NCBI GenBank assembly: GCA_023390775.1
Contig: JAEWCF010000075.1
Span: forward strand, 1-7,399
From: Bacteroidota bacterium
GTDB lineage: Bacteria; Bacteroidota; Bacteroidia; Flavobacteriales; Flavobacteriaceae
Direction: 5' to 3'
DNA: 7,399 nt
Shown: piece after piece, positions 1-7,262 of the stretch
How positions within the stretch are numbered: the first letter of the stretch is position 1
How the letters are laid out: the number at the start of each line of letters is the position of its first letter
Translations under genes and position numbers: made by a program
Notes under the pieces: model-generated
What the model saw: only the letters and a program-made list of their open reading frames with translations
What the model was told of the DNA's origin: nothing
Databases searched by the model: none

Positions 1-18
1 GCCCTTGGCCGGCGCTTT

Positions 19-2214
19 CTATAACTCTACATTCAAGCTCAGGATGATGTTTCGGCCCATGTCGGGGACCTGATCGGCACGGAGGCGCGAGAGGTGCGAG
101 ACATAGCGCCGGTCCAACAGGTTTTTGCCGTGGAGCGCCAGGTCCCAGCGCGAACTGCCCACTTTGAAGGAGCCGCCCACGCCCATGTGTAAGAGAGCGT
201 ATTCGGGTGTCCGGAACTCGAACTCGCCCGGGCGGTCCTGCTCGGCGAAGTATTGCACCGTCAGCCTTGCAAATCCATCCTTCACTTTTCCGAAATCGAA
301 TTCAGTACGCAAAGTATTAGACCAGGATTTGGCCGGCATCAACGGCAGGCTTTCACCATCGCGCCGCTCGCCGGTGACGGTCTCGAAACTGCTCTCAAAA
401 TGCAGCCAGTCCAGCGGGTGCGGGTGGAAATGTATTCCGGCCTCGCCACCATAAAGCGTCGCATCGGCCTGCGTATATCGGTACACCGGATTTTTCTCGA
501 CAAATTCACCCGTCGGCGCAATGAAAATATAACGATCGATATGGTTGTAAAACCCGTTTACGAAAAACTCGAAATGCCCCGATTTCAGTTCGACATTGAG
601 GTCGGTTTGGATATTTTGCTCCGTTTTGAGATTTGCGTTGCCAATTTCGAAGCGGTTGCTGCCCTCGTGCTCGCCGTTTGAGGTGAGCTCGGCCAGATTG
701 GGCGCCCGGAAGCCGCTCGCAAGATTGAGCCTCGTGGTCAACTTGTTACTCCAGTTCGTGCGTAATCCCGCCGAAGCATTGAAACTCGAGAAGTTTTTAT
801 CAACCGGCGCGAAATAGGCTTCGTCACCGCCGCCCATTTCAACGGTTTCGATTGCCCGGTAATCATAACGCAGCCCGGCCTGCAAAACATGCTTGTCAAG
901 ATCGAGATTGGCGGTCGCGAAAACCCCGGCATCGCGCACCGTTGCGTCGGGGATCAGGATTTCGGGCGCGGTGTTGGCATTCGACTGGAACATGCCCTGT
1001 ACGCCGGCAATCACCGCCAGATTTTTGGGTTTCGGGAAGTGGAACCGCAAGTCGTAATTGGCCGTGGATAGCTTCATCCGCAACGCGGGATCCTCCGTGT
1101 CTTCAAATTCCTTGCGGTCGTTGAACACATAGCCGATGTTCGCCTCGAGAGAAGCGTTGCCCAGGAAAATCTTGTTCTGCAGGCTCAGGATGTGCGAGCC
1201 CACTTCCTGCCGCGGAAATTCGGGTGAGCGGCCGTTATCGTTTCCTCCGTATTCGCCTTCGGGCAAACCCGTTGACAGCCGGTTAAAATTATACCTGAGT
1301 ACACTTGAAATATTTTTGTCGGAGTATCCGGCTGCGGCTTTAATATCGGCTTCCGAAAATCGGGTATTGAGCACCCGGCCGTCTGGAATCCGGTAATCAG
1401 CATGGCTTGAAAATCCGCCGCGCAACAGGAATTTCCACTTTTCCTTCGAGGTTTTAATTCCGATACTTGTCACCGAACCCAGCGTATTGGCCATCAATTT
1501 TTGGTTCAGGTTATACGTTGTCTGGTTGGCGTCGGCAAATCGTTCGGAGTTGAAGTAGAGCACGCCGCCCAGCGCATCGGAACCATAGAGCAGCGATGCG
1601 GGGCCTTTAATCACCTCGACACTCTCCATTCCCGACTCATTAAGGCCAAGTCCGTGCTCCTCGCCAAATTGCTGGTTTTCCAGCCGGACGCCCTGCGTAT
1701 AGACCAGGACTCGGTTACCGCTGAGCCCGCGAATGACCGGCTTGCCTATGGACACGCCTGTCGAGACCTGCGAAACGCCCGGAATGGTGGCAAGCCCGTC
1801 GGTAATTGTGGCGATTCCCCTTTGTTGCAAATTCTTCAAAGATGCGTGCTCAACCTTCATGACATTTTGCGATTGCAAACGGTTGAAGGCGGTAGACACG
1901 ATTACTTCGTCCATTTCATGGATTTGAGGTTCGAGCGAGATGGCAATCGTATTATCGCCCGTGACAATCGTGACCTGTTGGTTCCACGTCTTGTTTCCCG
2001 CCGCCGATGCCACGATGGTGATTTTCCCCGCAGGAAGTCCCTGCAGGATGAATTTTCCTGAGTCGTCCGTCAGGGTTCCCTTGTGAAGGTCGGGCGCATA
2101 TACCGATGCGGCCGCAATGGGTGATCCGTCGACTGAATTGAAGGTACCCGCGAGACGGTTTTGACCAATAGCCAAAACGCCCGTGCCCAAGAGGGCAAAA
2201 AGCAATATTTTCAT
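19..2214 (-). CDS. TonB-dependent outer-membrane receptor with N-terminal carboxypeptidase-like regulatory domain
   Basis: A 731-residue outer-membrane receptor that would import a ligand using energy from TonB-ExbBD. I place the start at the ATG at 2212-2214 because a signal peptide follows at once (MKILLFALLG..., cleavage probably near residue 18). An open extension to 2358 exists, but it has no signal peptide and runs through the neighbouring gene. Order of parts: signal peptide 1-18; carboxypeptidase-regulatory-like beta-sandwich about 20-96 (GTF..DGSPIAAASVY...GTLTDDSGKF); TonB-box-like segment DEVIVS about 102-107; plug about 110-228, with KPVIRGLSGNRVLVY and SVEVIKGPASLLYGSDALGG; then a 22-strand-type barrel to the C-terminus, with RYDYR, ASGFRAPNLAEL and the final strand NIILSLNVEL. 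The last residue is Leu, where Phe is usual. The length is normal for the family. It lies 35 bp after a small His/Cys-rich gene, which suggests a metal or metal-complex substrate; the substrate itself cannot be read from the sequence. No promoter is visible in the gap, so co-transcription is likely. Confidence 0.95.
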   Translation of the reverse strand: MKILLFALLGTGVLAIGQNRLAGTFNSVDGSPIAAASVYAPDLHKGTLTDDSGKFILQGLPAGKITIVASAAGNKTWNQQVTIVTGDNTIAISLEPQIHEMDEVIVSTAFNRLQSQNVMKVEHASLKNLQQRGIATITDGLATIPGVSQVSTGVSIGKPVIRGLSGNRVLVYTQGVRLENQQFGEEHGLGLNESGMESVEVIKGPASLLYGSDALGGVLYFNSERFADANQTTYNLNQKLMANTLGSVTSIGIKTSKEKWKFLLRGGFSSHADYRIPDGRVLNTRFSEADIKAAAGYSDKNISSVLRYNFNRLSTGLPEGEYGGNDNGRSPEFPRQEVGSHILSLQNKIFLGNASLEANIGYVFNDRKEFEDTEDPALRMKLSTANYDLRFHFPKPKNLAVIAGVQGMFQSNANTAPEILIPDATVRDAGVFATANLDLDKHVLQAGLRYDYRAIETVEMGGGDEAYFAPVDKNFSSFNASAGLRTNWSNKLTTRLNLASGFRAPNLAELTSNGEHEGSNRFEIGNANLKTEQNIQTDLNVELKSGHFEFFVNGFYNHIDRYIFIAPTGEFVEKNPVYRYTQADATLYGGEAGIHFHPHPLDWLHFESSFETVTGERRDGESLPLMPAKSWSNTLRTEFDFGKVKDGFARLTVQYFAEQDRPGEFEFRTPEYALLHMGVGGSFKVGSSRWDLALHGKNLLDRRYVSHLSRLRADQVPDMGRNIILSLNVEL

Positions 2215-2249
2215 GGATATGTTTTTACTGTTAAACTCGAGATTTCGGC

Positions 2250-2600
2250 TTACAGTAAGGCGGGAGGGCCACGCAGCGTGAGAAGGGCGCCTCCAAACGC
2301 GGCCGGAGAGCTTTCCGGAACGATAAAATCCACCCGTGCCGACGGAGCTTCGGCCCATACATTGAGCCGGAATGCCATCGCAGGCGTGTAGTGGGCAAAG
2401 GTAAATTCACAGGAAAAGCACGTCTCGGTGTCATTGTGAGCGTGCCCTACCTCGGTTTTGCCAATGTTATAATGATGATCGCAATGCGGGTTCGAGAATT
2501 GCTCGACCAAATGCTCGGTAGCATGGAAGGATTGGAACAGCATCGCGAAAAGCATCGCGGCGCCCAACCAAAAATTCGCTATCCGGAACTTATTTTGCAA
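2250..2600 (-). CDS. Small His/Cys-rich membrane-anchored or exported protein, paired with the TonB receptor
   Basis: A 116-residue protein of unidentified family. The reading frame is open well upstream into asd, but coding character begins near a TTG at 2598-2600 that gives MQNKFRIANFWLGAAMLF. This is a short basic start followed by a hydrophobic segment at about 10-25, as in a signal peptide or membrane anchor. The mature part carries His 26, 30, 39, 42, 43, 53, 55 and 70 and Cys 40, 61 and 64, including HC-x-HH (39-43) and C-x2-C (61-64), so metal binding outside the cytoplasm is plausible. The C-terminus ends in LRGPPALL. A later start at the ATG at 2553-2555 or the TTG at 2565-2567 would shorten the anchor; a TTG at 2637-2639 would overlap asd. 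The gene begins 16 bp after the asd stop and ends 35 bp before the receptor start, fitting one transcript. Small exported proteins with CxxC pairs next to TonB receptors are known elsewhere (DUF2946-type), but relationship to them is only an analogy here. Confidence 0.75.
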   Translation of the reverse strand: MQNKFRIANFWLGAAMLFAMLFQSFHATEHLVEQFSNPHCDHHYNIGKTEVGHAHNDTETCFSCEFTFAHYTPAMAFRLNVWAEAPSARVDFIVPESSPAAFGGALLTLRGPPALL

Positions 2601-2616
2601 GGAATTGCGTATTTCG

Positions 2617-3606
2617 TTACACCAATTTTTTAGCCACAAGGTATTCGGCGATCTGCACCGCATTGGTCGCAGCCCCTTTGCGAAGGTTGTCGGCGACGAT
2701 CCACATGTTGAGCGTATTGGGTTGGCTCTCGTCCCGGCGGATCCGGCCAACGAACACCTCGTCCTTTCCTTCGGCATAAAGCGGCATCGGATAGGTGAAC
2801 GTGTCAATATTGTCCTGGACCTTGATGCCCGGCGTTTCGTGCAAAATCCTTCGGACATCGTCAACATCGAATTCATTGTGGAATTCCACGTTTACGGCCT
2901 CGCTGTGCCCGCCTACAACCGGAACGCGAATGGCGGTCGCGGTAACGGCAATGGTTCGATCGTCCAGGATTTTCTGGGTCTCACGCACGAGTTTCATTTC
3001 CTCCTTGGTGTATCCGTTTTCCTCGAAACTGTCGCACTGCGGGATCGCATTGCGGTGGATGGGATATTTATAAGCCATCTCGCCCTGAATCCCGGCATAT
3101 TCGTTTTCAAGTTGCTTTACGGCCTTGACGCCAGTCCCGGTAATGGATTGATAAGTGGAAACGATGACGCGTTTGATCTTGTATTTCCTATGCAACGGCG
3201 CGAGCGTAAGTACCATCTGGATCGTCGAGCAATTGGGATTGGCGATGATTTTGTCGGTTGTGGTAAGCTCCTCCGCATTGATTTCGGGAACGACGAGTTT
3301 CTTGCCCGGGTCCATCCGCCATGCCGATGAATTGTCGATCACGGTCGTCCCAGCTTCGGCGAATTTGGGCGCCCATTCCAGCGAGGTCTCGCCTCCGGCA
3401 GAGAAAAGCGCGATGTCCGGCTTCATGGACACTGCTTCGGCGAGGCCCACTACCGTATAGCTTCGTCCGGCAAAGGAAATCTCCTTGCCCACCGATTTCT
3501 CCGATGCCACGGGAATGAGTTCGGTGACGGGAAAATTTCTTTCGGCAAGGACTTTCAACATGACTTCGCCAACCATTCCGGTGGCACCAACAACTGCGAC
3601 TTTCAT
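2617..3606 (-). CDS. asd: Aspartate-semialdehyde dehydrogenase
   Basis: Cytoplasmic enzyme of 329 residues that reduces L-aspartyl phosphate to L-aspartate semialdehyde with NADPH. This is the branch point for lysine/diaminopimelate, threonine and methionine. Visible features: the NADP-binding Rossmann loop GATGMVG (7-13); the phosphate-contact region NSSAWRMD with Arg97; the catalytic cysteine Cys126 in NPNCSTIQ; the TYQSITGTG loop (151-159); and the general acid/base His234 in RVPVVGGHS. Length and motif order are normal for the bacterial (non-archaeal) class. The ATG at 3604-3606 starts directly with the Rossmann strand MKVAVVGATG, so the start is secure. The gene follows an intrinsic terminator and has its own TAnnTTTG promoter box close upstream, so it is probably transcribed independently of mscL. 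No terminator is seen between it and the small gene downstream. Confidence 0.97.
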   Translation of the reverse strand: MKVAVVGATGMVGEVMLKVLAERNFPVTELIPVASEKSVGKEISFAGRSYTVVGLAEAVSMKPDIALFSAGGETSLEWAPKFAEAGTTVIDNSSAWRMDPGKKLVVPEINAEELTTTDKIIANPNCSTIQMVLTLAPLHRKYKIKRVIVSTYQSITGTGVKAVKQLENEYAGIQGEMAYKYPIHRNAIPQCDSFEENGYTKEEMKLVRETQKILDDRTIAVTATAIRVPVVGGHSEAVNVEFHNEFDVDDVRRILHETPGIKVQDNIDTFTYPMPLYAEGKDEVFVGRIRRDESQPNTLNMWIVADNLRKGAATNAVQIAEYLVAKKLV

Positions 3607-3623
3607 TCGGAAATTATTTGCCG

Positions 3624-3650
3624 CAAAAATACGAAACTAAATGGCACAAA
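3624..3650 (-). promoter_or_regulatory. Probable Bacteroidota-type promoter of asd
   Basis: Read on the minus strand, TATTTTTG at 3631-3624 matches the Bacteroidota -7 box TAnnTTTG exactly. TTTG at 3650-3647 could be the -33 element, with a spacer of 15 nt, shorter than the roughly 17-23 nt usually described. Transcription would begin near 3619, giving a leader of about 13 nt before the asd ATG. The -33 region overlaps the T-rich tail of the upstream terminator. The -7 match is clear; the -33 assignment is uncertain. Confidence 0.5.
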
Positions 3651-3680
3651 AAGAAGAACCGCCCAAGGGTGCGGGCGGTT
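3647..3680 (-). terminator. Intrinsic terminator downstream of mscL
   Basis: A perfect 8-bp GC-rich inverted repeat, with arms at 3657-3664 (aaccgccc) and 3673-3680 (gggcggtt) and an 8-nt loop. On the minus strand the hairpin is followed by a T-rich run (CTTCTTTTTG). On the plus strand no comparable T-run follows, so the terminator serves leftward transcription. It begins about 30 nt after the mscL stop and separates the tdk-murF/alr-mscL block from asd. Confidence 0.85.
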
Positions 3681-3710
3681 TAGGGTTAAAAAATATGTAA
3701 TATAGCGGTA

Positions 3711-4103
3711 CTACAGGTTTGGACGGTTTTTGAGCGCGTCGCGGATTTCCATGAGCAGCTTTTCCTCGTTGCTCGGGGCAGGCGGTGCGGCTGGAGCATC
3801 GGCTTCCTTCTTGCGCGTGGCGGCGATTCCCTTAATTACCAGGAAAAGTACTAACGCGACAATCACGAAGTTTATGATGGCCGAGATGAACATTCCGTAC
3901 TTCACGCCTCCCATGACCGTCAGTTCCTCGATCCTGGAGAGGTTCGCGGCATCAAGCGCAGGCTTGAGAAGAAGCGGTGTGATCACGTCCTCGATAAATG
4001 AGTTGACAATTTTGCCGAACGCCGCACCGATGATCACGGCAACCGCAAGTTCAACCACATTGCCTTTCATGGCAAATTCCTTAAATTCTTTAATTAATCC
4101 CAT
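3711..4103 (-). CDS. mscL: Large-conductance mechanosensitive channel
   Basis: A 130-residue inner-membrane channel that opens under membrane tension to release solutes during hypo-osmotic shock. It follows the MscL plan: amphipathic N-terminal helix GLIKEFKEFAMKGN (2-15); TM1 about 16-45, with the Gly/Ala-rich pore stretch AVAVIIGAAFGKIVNSFIEDVITP; periplasmic loop about 46-67; TM2 about 68-93 (KYGMFISAIINFVIVALVLFLVIKG); an Ala/Pro-rich cytoplasmic linker (101-110); and a C-terminal helix NEEKLLMEIRDALKN (112-126). The length is close to that of the E. coli protein. The ATG at 4101-4103 is the natural start. The gap from the murF-alr stop is 48 bp, very AT-rich and without a GC-rich hairpin, so read-through from upstream is likely; a poor -7-like box (TAATTTAG) in the gap is not enough to call a separate promoter. 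A terminator follows the gene. Confidence 0.97.
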   Translation of the reverse strand: MGLIKEFKEFAMKGNVVELAVAVIIGAAFGKIVNSFIEDVITPLLLKPALDAANLSRIEELTVMGGVKYGMFISAIINFVIVALVLFLVIKGIAATRKKEADAPAAPPAPSNEEKLLMEIRDALKNRPNL

Positions 4104-4151
4104 AGTGATTGGTTTTTGTTTGCCTAAATTAATAAAATATTCTTAAAAAAT

Positions 4152-6569
4152 TTATTCGCGGTAAAAAATGCGTTTGACGCGCTGGGAGATGGAGGTCAAA
4201 ATCTCGTATGGGATCGTGTCCAACGCCTTTGCCATCTCGGTTGCATGCGGATGCTCTCCCAGCAAAATCACCGAATCTCCCTCCCTGCACGGGATATCCG
4301 TAACATCAACCATTAGCATGTCCATGCAGACGCTTCCCACGATAAGCGCCTTATGGCCGTGGGCCACCACATATCCCTTCTCATTGCCCCAATGGCGGGA
4401 AATGCCGTCGGCGTACCCGATGGGAATTGTCGCGATCACCGATTGGCGTTTGGCAACGAACCGCCTGCCATACCCCACGCTGTCGCCGGGAGGGATCGTG
4501 TGCAGTTGTGAAATTACCGATTTCAGTGTGCCGACATTTTCAAGCATGGGCTGTTCCGACGGGTCGTTGGAAATTCCGTAGAGGCCAATGCCCAGGCGGA
4601 CCATGTCGTATTGCGCCTCGGGAAAATGAGTAATGCCGGACGTGTTCAGGATATGCCGGATGGGTTCGATATCCAGCTCGCGGATAAGAGCCGAAGACAG
4701 GCTCTCGAACGCCTCGATCTGTTGAAGGGCAAAATCCCGGTGCTGCGGATCGTCGCTGGTGGCCAGATGGGAAAAAATGCTTTTGACAAGCACACTTTTT
4801 GTATCACGCAACACCAAAATCAACTCCTCCAGGTCCCCGGCGGTGAATCCGAGCCGGTGCATGCCCGTGTCGAGCTTGAGATGGATCGGGTAGGAGGTGA
4901 CGTTCCGGTCGCGCGCCATCCGGATGAAGGCTTGCAGCCCGCGCATGCTGTAGATTTCGGGCTCAAGATTATGCTGGATAATCGATCCGAAACTCGTCAG
5001 CTCCGGGTTAAGCACCATGATGGGAATGGAAATGCCCGAATTTCGAAGGGCGATCCCCTCATCGGCGAAAGCCACGCCCAGGTAATCGCAATTGTGGTGC
5101 TCGAGGAGTTTCGCAATCTCGAATCCGCCATTGCCATAACCGAAAGCCTTCACCATGACCATCAACTTGCAGCCGGGGCGCAACTTGGAGCGGTAAAAAT
5201 TCAGGTTGTGGCTTACGGCATTGAGGTTGATCTCCAACACCGTCTCGTGCGTTTTTTCTTCAAGGGCGCCCACGATCTGCTCAAAATGGAATTGGCGCGC
5301 ACCCTTGATCAGGATGGTCTCGGATGAGAATTCGGGCATTTTGTCCAGGAACGAAGCGGTATCCGGAAAAACCTCGATTTGATCGAACCGATCAGCGTGC
5401 CTGGAAATCTCGGGGCCGATGCCAATGATGCGGCTGATCCGGTTCTCGCGCAACATTTGGAACGCCTGGGTGTACAGCGCATCCGCCGGAACTCCGCTCT
5501 GCAGGAAATCCGAAAGGATCACCGTCTTTTTCCTGTACTGTTTCTGGCTTTCCAAAAAATCAAGTGCGATACGCAGCGATTGAAGGTCGAGGCTGTAAGA
5601 ATCGTCGATCAACGCGCATCCGCCGATCCCGTTCTTGATGGAAAGCCGCATGCTTACCGGAAATAGGTTGGGCATCCGACGCGAAATAATTTCGGGCGAA
5701 TATCCCAGATAGAGCATAACGGTCGCGCAGGTGCAGGCGTTCTCAATAGAAGCAGCATCGGTAAAGGGAATGCGGAAAGTAAAGTTCCCCTGGCCGGATT
5801 GCGTGGTGATTTCGGTAAAATTATTGCCTTCGACAGGCGTAAAGCGGACATCGCCATGGTCCGAATCGCTCCAGGTGAATACCGGCATCGAGCTACTGCG
5901 GAGGTCTTTGTCCCTGCCGATGACTTTTGTGGCCGAACGGAATAGCATCAGTTTTTCCCGCACCTTTTGTTCGCGCGAGGAAAATCCTTCGTCATGCGCG
6001 CTGTTAAGGTTGGTCAGGACGCCGAGGGTAGGGTCAATGATCGTGGCCAGCCGTTCCATCTCGCCGGGACGGGAAATTCCGGCTTCGATAATGGCCAGGG
6101 TATGTGAGGGCCCGATTCCCAGGATGGAAAGCGGCACGCCCGATTGCGAATTGTAACTTTTTGGGCTTCGTGCGATATTGTACTCAGGGCCCAGGAGGTA
6201 GTTGAGCCATTCCTTTACGACGGTTTTTCCATTGCTCCCCGTGATCGCGATTACGGGAATGTCGAATTGCGCGCGGTGCCTTGCGGCAAATCCCTGGAAA
6301 GCCTCGAAGGTATCGGGAACCACGACGGCAAATGCGCCCTCCGGAAGCTTTCCCGTATCCGACACCACGAAAATTCGGACTCCGCGGTCATACAATTCGG
6401 GAATAAAGTCGTGGCCGTTATGGTTGGGTCCCACAAGCGCGAAATAGAGCGTACCCGGCCCATTGTGGAGCGATCGGCTGTCAATGGAGACATGCGTGAC
6501 GGGGCCTGTGGGTTCTCCCACCGATCGGGCTCCGGGCAAGCGAAGTATATTTTGGAGGTCGTACGTCAA
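4152..6569 (-). CDS. Bifunctional UDP-N-acetylmuramoyl-tripeptide:D-alanyl-D-alanine ligase / alanine racemase (MurF-Alr fusion)
   Basis: An 805-residue cytoplasmic fusion. The MurF half (about 1-432) would attach D-Ala-D-Ala to UDP-MurNAc-tripeptide using ATP. It has the N-terminal Mur domain (VSIDSRSL..GTLYFAL, 28-45), the P-loop ITGSNGKT (109-116), Glu162, His192 and a likely carbamylated Lys206. The racemase half (about 440-805) interconverts L- and D-Ala with PLP. It has the PLP lysine Lys474 in VKAFGYGNG, DTGMHRLGF with Arg572, Arg658 in VRLGIGLYG, catalytic Tyr700 in SVGYGRRF, and C-terminal YEIL..ISQRVKR. The start is TTG at 6567-6569: an in-frame stop lies at 6579-6581 and no other start codon occurs between, so TTG is effectively forced. 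It overlaps the tdk stop by 4 nt (TTGA), implying coupled translation. Such fusions are characteristic of Bacteroidota. Some MurF-side residues depart from the usual ligase pattern (see findings), so ligase activity is less certain than racemase activity. Confidence 0.95.
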   Translation of the reverse strand: MTYDLQNILRLPGARSVGEPTGPVTHVSIDSRSLHNGPGTLYFALVGPNHNGHDFIPELYDRGVRIFVVSDTGKLPEGAFAVVVPDTFEAFQGFAARHRAQFDIPVIAITGSNGKTVVKEWLNYLLGPEYNIARSPKSYNSQSGVPLSILGIGPSHTLAIIEAGISRPGEMERLATIIDPTLGVLTNLNSAHDEGFSSREQKVREKLMLFRSATKVIGRDKDLRSSSMPVFTWSDSDHGDVRFTPVEGNNFTEITTQSGQGNFTFRIPFTDAASIENACTCATVMLYLGYSPEIISRRMPNLFPVSMRLSIKNGIGGCALIDDSYSLDLQSLRIALDFLESQKQYRKKTVILSDFLQSGVPADALYTQAFQMLRENRISRIIGIGPEISRHADRFDQIEVFPDTASFLDKMPEFSSETILIKGARQFHFEQIVGALEEKTHETVLEINLNAVSHNLNFYRSKLRPGCKLMVMVKAFGYGNGGFEIAKLLEHHNCDYLGVAFADEGIALRNSGISIPIMVLNPELTSFGSIIQHNLEPEIYSMRGLQAFIRMARDRNVTSYPIHLKLDTGMHRLGFTAGDLEELILVLRDTKSVLVKSIFSHLATSDDPQHRDFALQQIEAFESLSSALIRELDIEPIRHILNTSGITHFPEAQYDMVRLGIGLYGISNDPSEQPMLENVGTLKSVISQLHTIPPGDSVGYGRRFVAKRQSVIATIPIGYADGISRHWGNEKGYVVAHGHKALIVGSVCMDMLMVDVTDIPCREGDSVILLGEHPHATEMAKALDTIPYEILTSISQRVKRIFYRE

Positions 6570-7198
6570 GGTCCGTTCTTAGGGATTTTTCGCGCATAGA
6601 AACCCGCCTCGTTTTCCTGAAGTTCGCGCATGGCGGTGAAATAGGCGGCGCGGCTCAGGGGTTCGTACTCCTCGGTTTCACCCAAAAGCACGAGGTTGTC
6701 GCTTTCTGCCTTGCGGAAACTGTAATTGGCAAGGTTCCCCGTCCGCGTGCATACCGCGTGTACCTTGGTGACGTACTCGGCGGTGGCCATCAGCCCGGGC
6801 ATCGGGCCGAAAGGGTTACCCTTGAAATCCATGTCGAGCCCTGCAACGATCACCCGGATGCCTGAATTTGCAAGGTCATTGCACACCGAGAGGATTTCAT
6901 CGTCAAAAAACTGCGCCTCGTCAATCCCGATCACCTCGCAGCCCTGGGCCAAGATTCGGATGTTTGCGGCAGCGGGCACGGGAGTGCAACGGATTTCGTT
7001 TGCGTTGTGAGAAACCACCCGTTCATCGTGGTAGCGCGTGTCTATGGCGGGCTTAAAGATTTCGACCTTTTGCCGGGCAAATTGCGCCCTTTTCAGCCGT
7101 CGGATCAGTTCCTCGGTTTTACCCGAAAACATGGAGCCGCAAATCACCTCAATCCACCCAAACTGCTCCTTATGGTTGACCGTATTTTCGAGAAACAT
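6566..7198 (-). CDS. tdk: Thymidine kinase (type II)
   Basis: A 210-residue cytoplasmic salvage enzyme that phosphorylates thymidine to dTMP with ATP. It shows the Walker A loop GSMFSGKT (21-28); the lid region KPAIDTRYHDERVVSH (49-64); the Walker-B-like segment GIDEAQFF (91-98), with Glu94 as the probable catalytic base; VAGLDMDFKGNPFGPMP (118-134), typical of type II enzymes; and the thymidine-contact part NYSFRK..YEPLSRAAY (158-186). The start ATG at 7196-7198 leaves a 14-residue lead before the first beta strand (WIEVICGSM), which is reasonable. Type II kinases usually bind zinc through two Cys pairs; here only Cys150 of those positions is present (CTRTG instead of CxxCG, and PLSR instead of a Cys near the end), so the zinc site appears to be missing. 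It is the first gene of the tdk-murF/alr-mscL block and overlaps the next gene by 4 nt. Confidence 0.96.
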   Translation of the reverse strand: MFLENTVNHKEQFGWIEVICGSMFSGKTEELIRRLKRAQFARQKVEIFKPAIDTRYHDERVVSHNANEIRCTPVPAAANIRILAQGCEVIGIDEAQFFDDEILSVCNDLANSGIRVIVAGLDMDFKGNPFGPMPGLMATAEYVTKVHAVCTRTGNLANYSFRKAESDNLVLLGETEEYEPLSRAAYFTAMRELQENEAGFYARKIPKNGP

Positions 7199-7224
7199 TT
7201 TTTACTTTTCTGGCTTAAAAAGGG

Positions 7225-7254
7225 TTTGAATTGTCTTGTTTGTGCGTAGATTTG
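7225..7254 (+). promoter_or_regulatory. Bacteroidota-type promoter for the rightward gene
   Basis: TTTG at 7225-7228, an 18-nt spacer, and TAGATTTG at 7247-7254 match the Bacteroidota/Flavobacterium consensus (TTG, 17-23 nt, TAnnTTTG) in full. Transcription would begin near 7259, leaving a leader of about 50 nt before the ATG at 7311. Confidence 0.65.
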
Positions 7255-7262
7255 TAACTAAA

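Noticed and set aside
1..18. GC-rich bases with short self-complementarity after the receptor stop
   Set aside because: Could be part of a terminator or another gene, but the window ends before either can be judged.
1501..2061. Plus-strand open frame of 186 codons opposite the TonB receptor
   Set aside because: The receptor plug and regulatory domain are clearly encoded on the other strand here; the plus-strand product has no recognisable feature.
2215..2358. A 48-residue N-terminal extension of the TonB receptor
   Set aside because: The extension lies in front of a clear signal peptide, has no export features of its own, and overlaps the small His/Cys gene in another frame.
2396..2403. TAnnTTTG match (TACCTTTG) on the minus strand before the TonB receptor
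   Set aside because: It lies inside the small coding gene, has no TTG at the proper distance, and a few such 8-mers are expected by chance in a window of this size.
2601..2876. A longer version of the small His/Cys gene reaching into asd
   Set aside because: The added residues are rich in Arg and Ser and read as an off-frame shadow of asd; coding character begins only near 2600.
2605..3330. Plus-strand open frame of 241 codons opposite asd
   Set aside because: It mirrors the conserved asd gene, has no recognisable domain and no promoter; long antisense frames are expected from codon bias.
4104..4151. AT-rich gap after murF-alr as a terminator or mscL promoter
   Set aside because: No GC-rich hairpin is present, and the best -7-like box is imperfect and lacks a -33 partner.
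4611..5327. Plus-strand open frame of 238 codons opposite the MurF-Alr fusion
   Set aside because: Same reason: antisense shadow of a conserved gene without any domain or start signal.
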